A DNA stretch of 41,360 bases from Chara braunii (taxonomy: Eukaryota; Streptophyta; Charophyceae; Charales; Characeae). The stretch spans positions 383,614 to 424,973 of the forward strand of contig BFEA01000859.1 of the NCBI GenBank assembly GCA_003427395.1. Direction: 5' to 3'. The notes under the pieces are model-generated. The model was not told where the DNA came from, made no database searches, and was given only the letters and a program-made list of their open reading frames with translations. This document shows, piece by piece, positions 39,937-41,360 of the stretch. Numbering within the stretch: the first letter of the stretch is position 1; every line of letters starts with the position of its first letter. The translations under genes were made by a program, and so were the position numbers.

Positions 39937-40872
39937 AATGGGGAGACGGGAGAGAGGGAAGGGGGACTGCCCAGCACCGGGTTGGACAATACACGTGGGA
40001 GGGATAAGCAACGTAGTGAACGTAGTGGCAGGAGTAGATGTGCGCTGAAGAGGGGAGGGTTACAGGGCGAGGGTAAACCAACATGTATACTAGTTAGCAG
40101 AAGGAGGGGACAGGTTAGGGAGGGAAGTAGTAGGGCCTGGACAATACGGGTGTACACTAAGCAACAAGGGAGAATCCTGAACCCGGGTGAGGGGAACCTC
40201 GCTGACAAATAGAAACAATCAGGAGGGATCGGACTTAGGCAGTGGCAGTAGCAGTAGGTTGTTACAACTGGACAGACGGTGGGAGCGATATGCTGGGAAT
40301 TGGGAGAAATAGGGAAGTGCCCGTACTGCAGGAAATCAGACGTAGGTAGGTACTAGATGGGAGACACGGTGGCCAACAGGGTCGAAACCGAGAAAGAAAA
40401 GGAAGGGTGGACCACTAGACTGGGGAGTACACAGTGTAGAATGCTGGCCTGGTACAGCGGGAGACTAAGGCAAAAAGCCTGAGTCGCATCGCAAGCCCCT
40501 ACTTCCGACCGGTACACGTGATTTTCGAAAAATTCATGCGGGGAAGGTGCACACGTGATGAGGCGGGAAGACGGCGCGTGCGGACGTGCACACCAGGTCA
40601 GTTACAAGCGGGCCAGGTAAGCGCCCACCCGGTCAGTTGCAGACGTGGAGTCTGCGCAGGCTATATCTTAGGAAGGCAAGGTCGGAAAGGCCCTCTTTGC
40701 TCAAGGTGGAAAGCCACGGTGGATGTGGGAGAGTGGGAAGCCCCTTGATAAGTCATGGTGCGCAGCCAGACAAAATGTGTCGGGGAACGTGCGCGTTGAG
40801 CAGTTGTCTGTGTAGGTGCTTCAATGGTCTTCATTGAGACATGGACGCATAGCGATCGGCCTCGCTGTATTC
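39889..40872 (+). repeat. Right pseudo-LTR (3' end) of the Penelope-like element
   Basis: It is a direct repeat of 32829-33830. It contains the end of ORF2, a conserved non-coding region and the second hammerhead-like motif, and ends TCGCTGTATTCA followed by ATTCAATTC. The short frames shared by both copies (for example 33470-33700 and 40518-40748) follow from the duplication. Confidence 0.85.
40741..40785 (+). ncRNA. Hammerhead-ribozyme-like motif, right copy
   Basis: CCCC (40741-40744), TTGATAA (40745-40751), stem II GTCATGG...CCAGAC with one bulged A (40752-40771), then AAA (40772-40774) where GAA is required, ATGTGT stem III (40775-40780), C17 (40781) and GGGG (40782-40785). The G12-to-A change should abolish cleavage. 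The same U3/A8 core as in the left copy is present. Confidence 0.5.
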
Positions 40873-41360
40873 AATTCAATTCTTCTTCCAAGTCGACGTT
40901 ATTGTTTTTCCTTCTTCTTTTTTTTCTTTTCCCCTCCCGATTCTTTCTCCCCCCCCCCACCTACCCAATCCCATTTCCCGCCCTCCTGCGACCGATCCTT
41001 GCACGCTTCCCCCGAGCGATCCCCCCACCCTTCCCAACTCTTACTCCCCGATCCCCAAAGTATCTTCTTCCTCCCCACCTCGAGCACCAGTTCCCCCTTC
41101 GCGCACTTCTTCCTCCGCCCGCCACCATCTCCCATCCCTCCCGCATTCCCCCGCGTGATCTTCCCCCCCCGCCCCCGTCGCTCCTCTTCGTCCCCCTTGC
41201 TCCCTCGCTCCCGCCCATTCTCCCATTTCCCCTCGCTCCGCCTGCCCACCACCGACACACGCCACCCCTTCTTCTGTGCGACCTGTTTCCCCTCCCCTGC
41301 ACGACCCCCAACCCCTCGCTTCCGTCCTGTATTTCATCATCTCCATTATCACAAAACCCC
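40873..41360. repeat. ATTCA tail and pyrimidine-rich tract
   Basis: ATTCAATTCAATTC follows the element end. After about 40915 the plus strand is almost wholly C and T with C8-C10 runs. The Arg/Gly-rich minus-strand frames are composition artefacts. Confidence 0.8.

Larger units (their letters stand above)
33831..40872 (+). mobile_element. Penelope-like retroelement, full-length copy
   Basis: The element starts where the left partial copy ends and runs to the same 3' sequence at 40872, followed by ATTCAATTCAATTC, a tail-like simple repeat. It holds a 5' leader with a tandem duplication, ORF1 (35705-36730), ORF2 (36709-39936) with a nuclease region before the RT, and the right pseudo-LTR. RT motifs are Penelope type. 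N-terminal placement of the GIY-YIG nuclease is known in one Penelope group that includes green-algal members. The element is non-autonomous now because of five nonsense codons, one insertion and one frameshift. Confidence 0.8.

Noticed and set aside
1-41360. CRISPR arrays, phage, toxin-antitoxin or bacterial operons
   Set aside because: Repeats are minisatellites without unique spacers, and all coding motifs are eukaryotic retroelement proteins.

Overview
Organism and overall character. This is a repeat-dense stretch of a large eukaryotic nuclear genome with two assembly gaps (11287-12281 and about 23936-24740). No host gene, tRNA, rRNA, CRISPR array or prokaryotic operon can be supported. 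The content is plant-lineage LTR retroelements (one primed by a tRNA-Asp-like site, one by an initiator-tRNA-Met-like site), a Penelope-like element whose endonuclease lies N-terminal to the reverse transcriptase, long AC/GT microsatellites and many minisatellites. A streptophyte green alga such as Chara is my best guess. That is inference, not proven.

Layout. (1) 1-8803, minus strand: a decayed Ty3/gypsy element. It reads, from its primer site at 8799, four tandem copies of an unrecognised protein module (8546-6090), then one gag-protease-RT-RNase H-integrase frame (6064-454), then a minisatellite (1-430). (2) 8804-14760: probable LTR or upstream sequence of that element, an unrecognised broken reading frame on the minus strand (10528-9363), then several unrelated minisatellites around the first gap. 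(3) 14760-16493: unassigned and G-rich repeat sequence. (4) 16494 to about 24740, minus strand: a Ty3/gypsy chromovirus-type element with a mapped LTR pair, primer site, polypurine tract, gag, RT, RNase H, integrase and chromodomain, but no visible protease active site. (5) 24799-25830: a solo LTR of the same family, inverted. (6) 25850-27300: microsatellites and GTTCGCG-rich palindromic sequence. (7) 27650-30060: G-rich repeat plus a decayed gag. (8) 30060-32828: AT-rich, GA-rich and unassigned sequence. (9) 32829-40872, plus strand: a Penelope-like retroelement about 7 kb long, preceded by a 1-kb partial copy of its own 3' end, giving pseudo-LTRs. (10) A pyrimidine-rich tail to 41360.

The Penelope-like element is the most complete system. 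ORF1 carries a CCHC zinc knuckle, a coiled coil and a basic C-terminal domain. ORF2 carries a GIY-YIG-like nuclease region, a Cys/His region and an RT whose catalytic aspartates are intact. A 311-bp TTAA-flanked insertion splits the nuclease region. Each pseudo-LTR contains a hammerhead-ribozyme-like motif with an unusual paired change in the core. In the intact ancestor ORF1 would package RNA, ORF2 would nick and reverse-transcribe, and the ribozymes would trim tandem transcripts.

All coding regions except the RT frame 37806-39668 are pseudogenes. Most disabling changes I inspected are C-to-T or G-to-A, consistent with cytosine deamination. Limits: similarities were judged by eye, with no alignment or database search, so edges of repeats are approximate.
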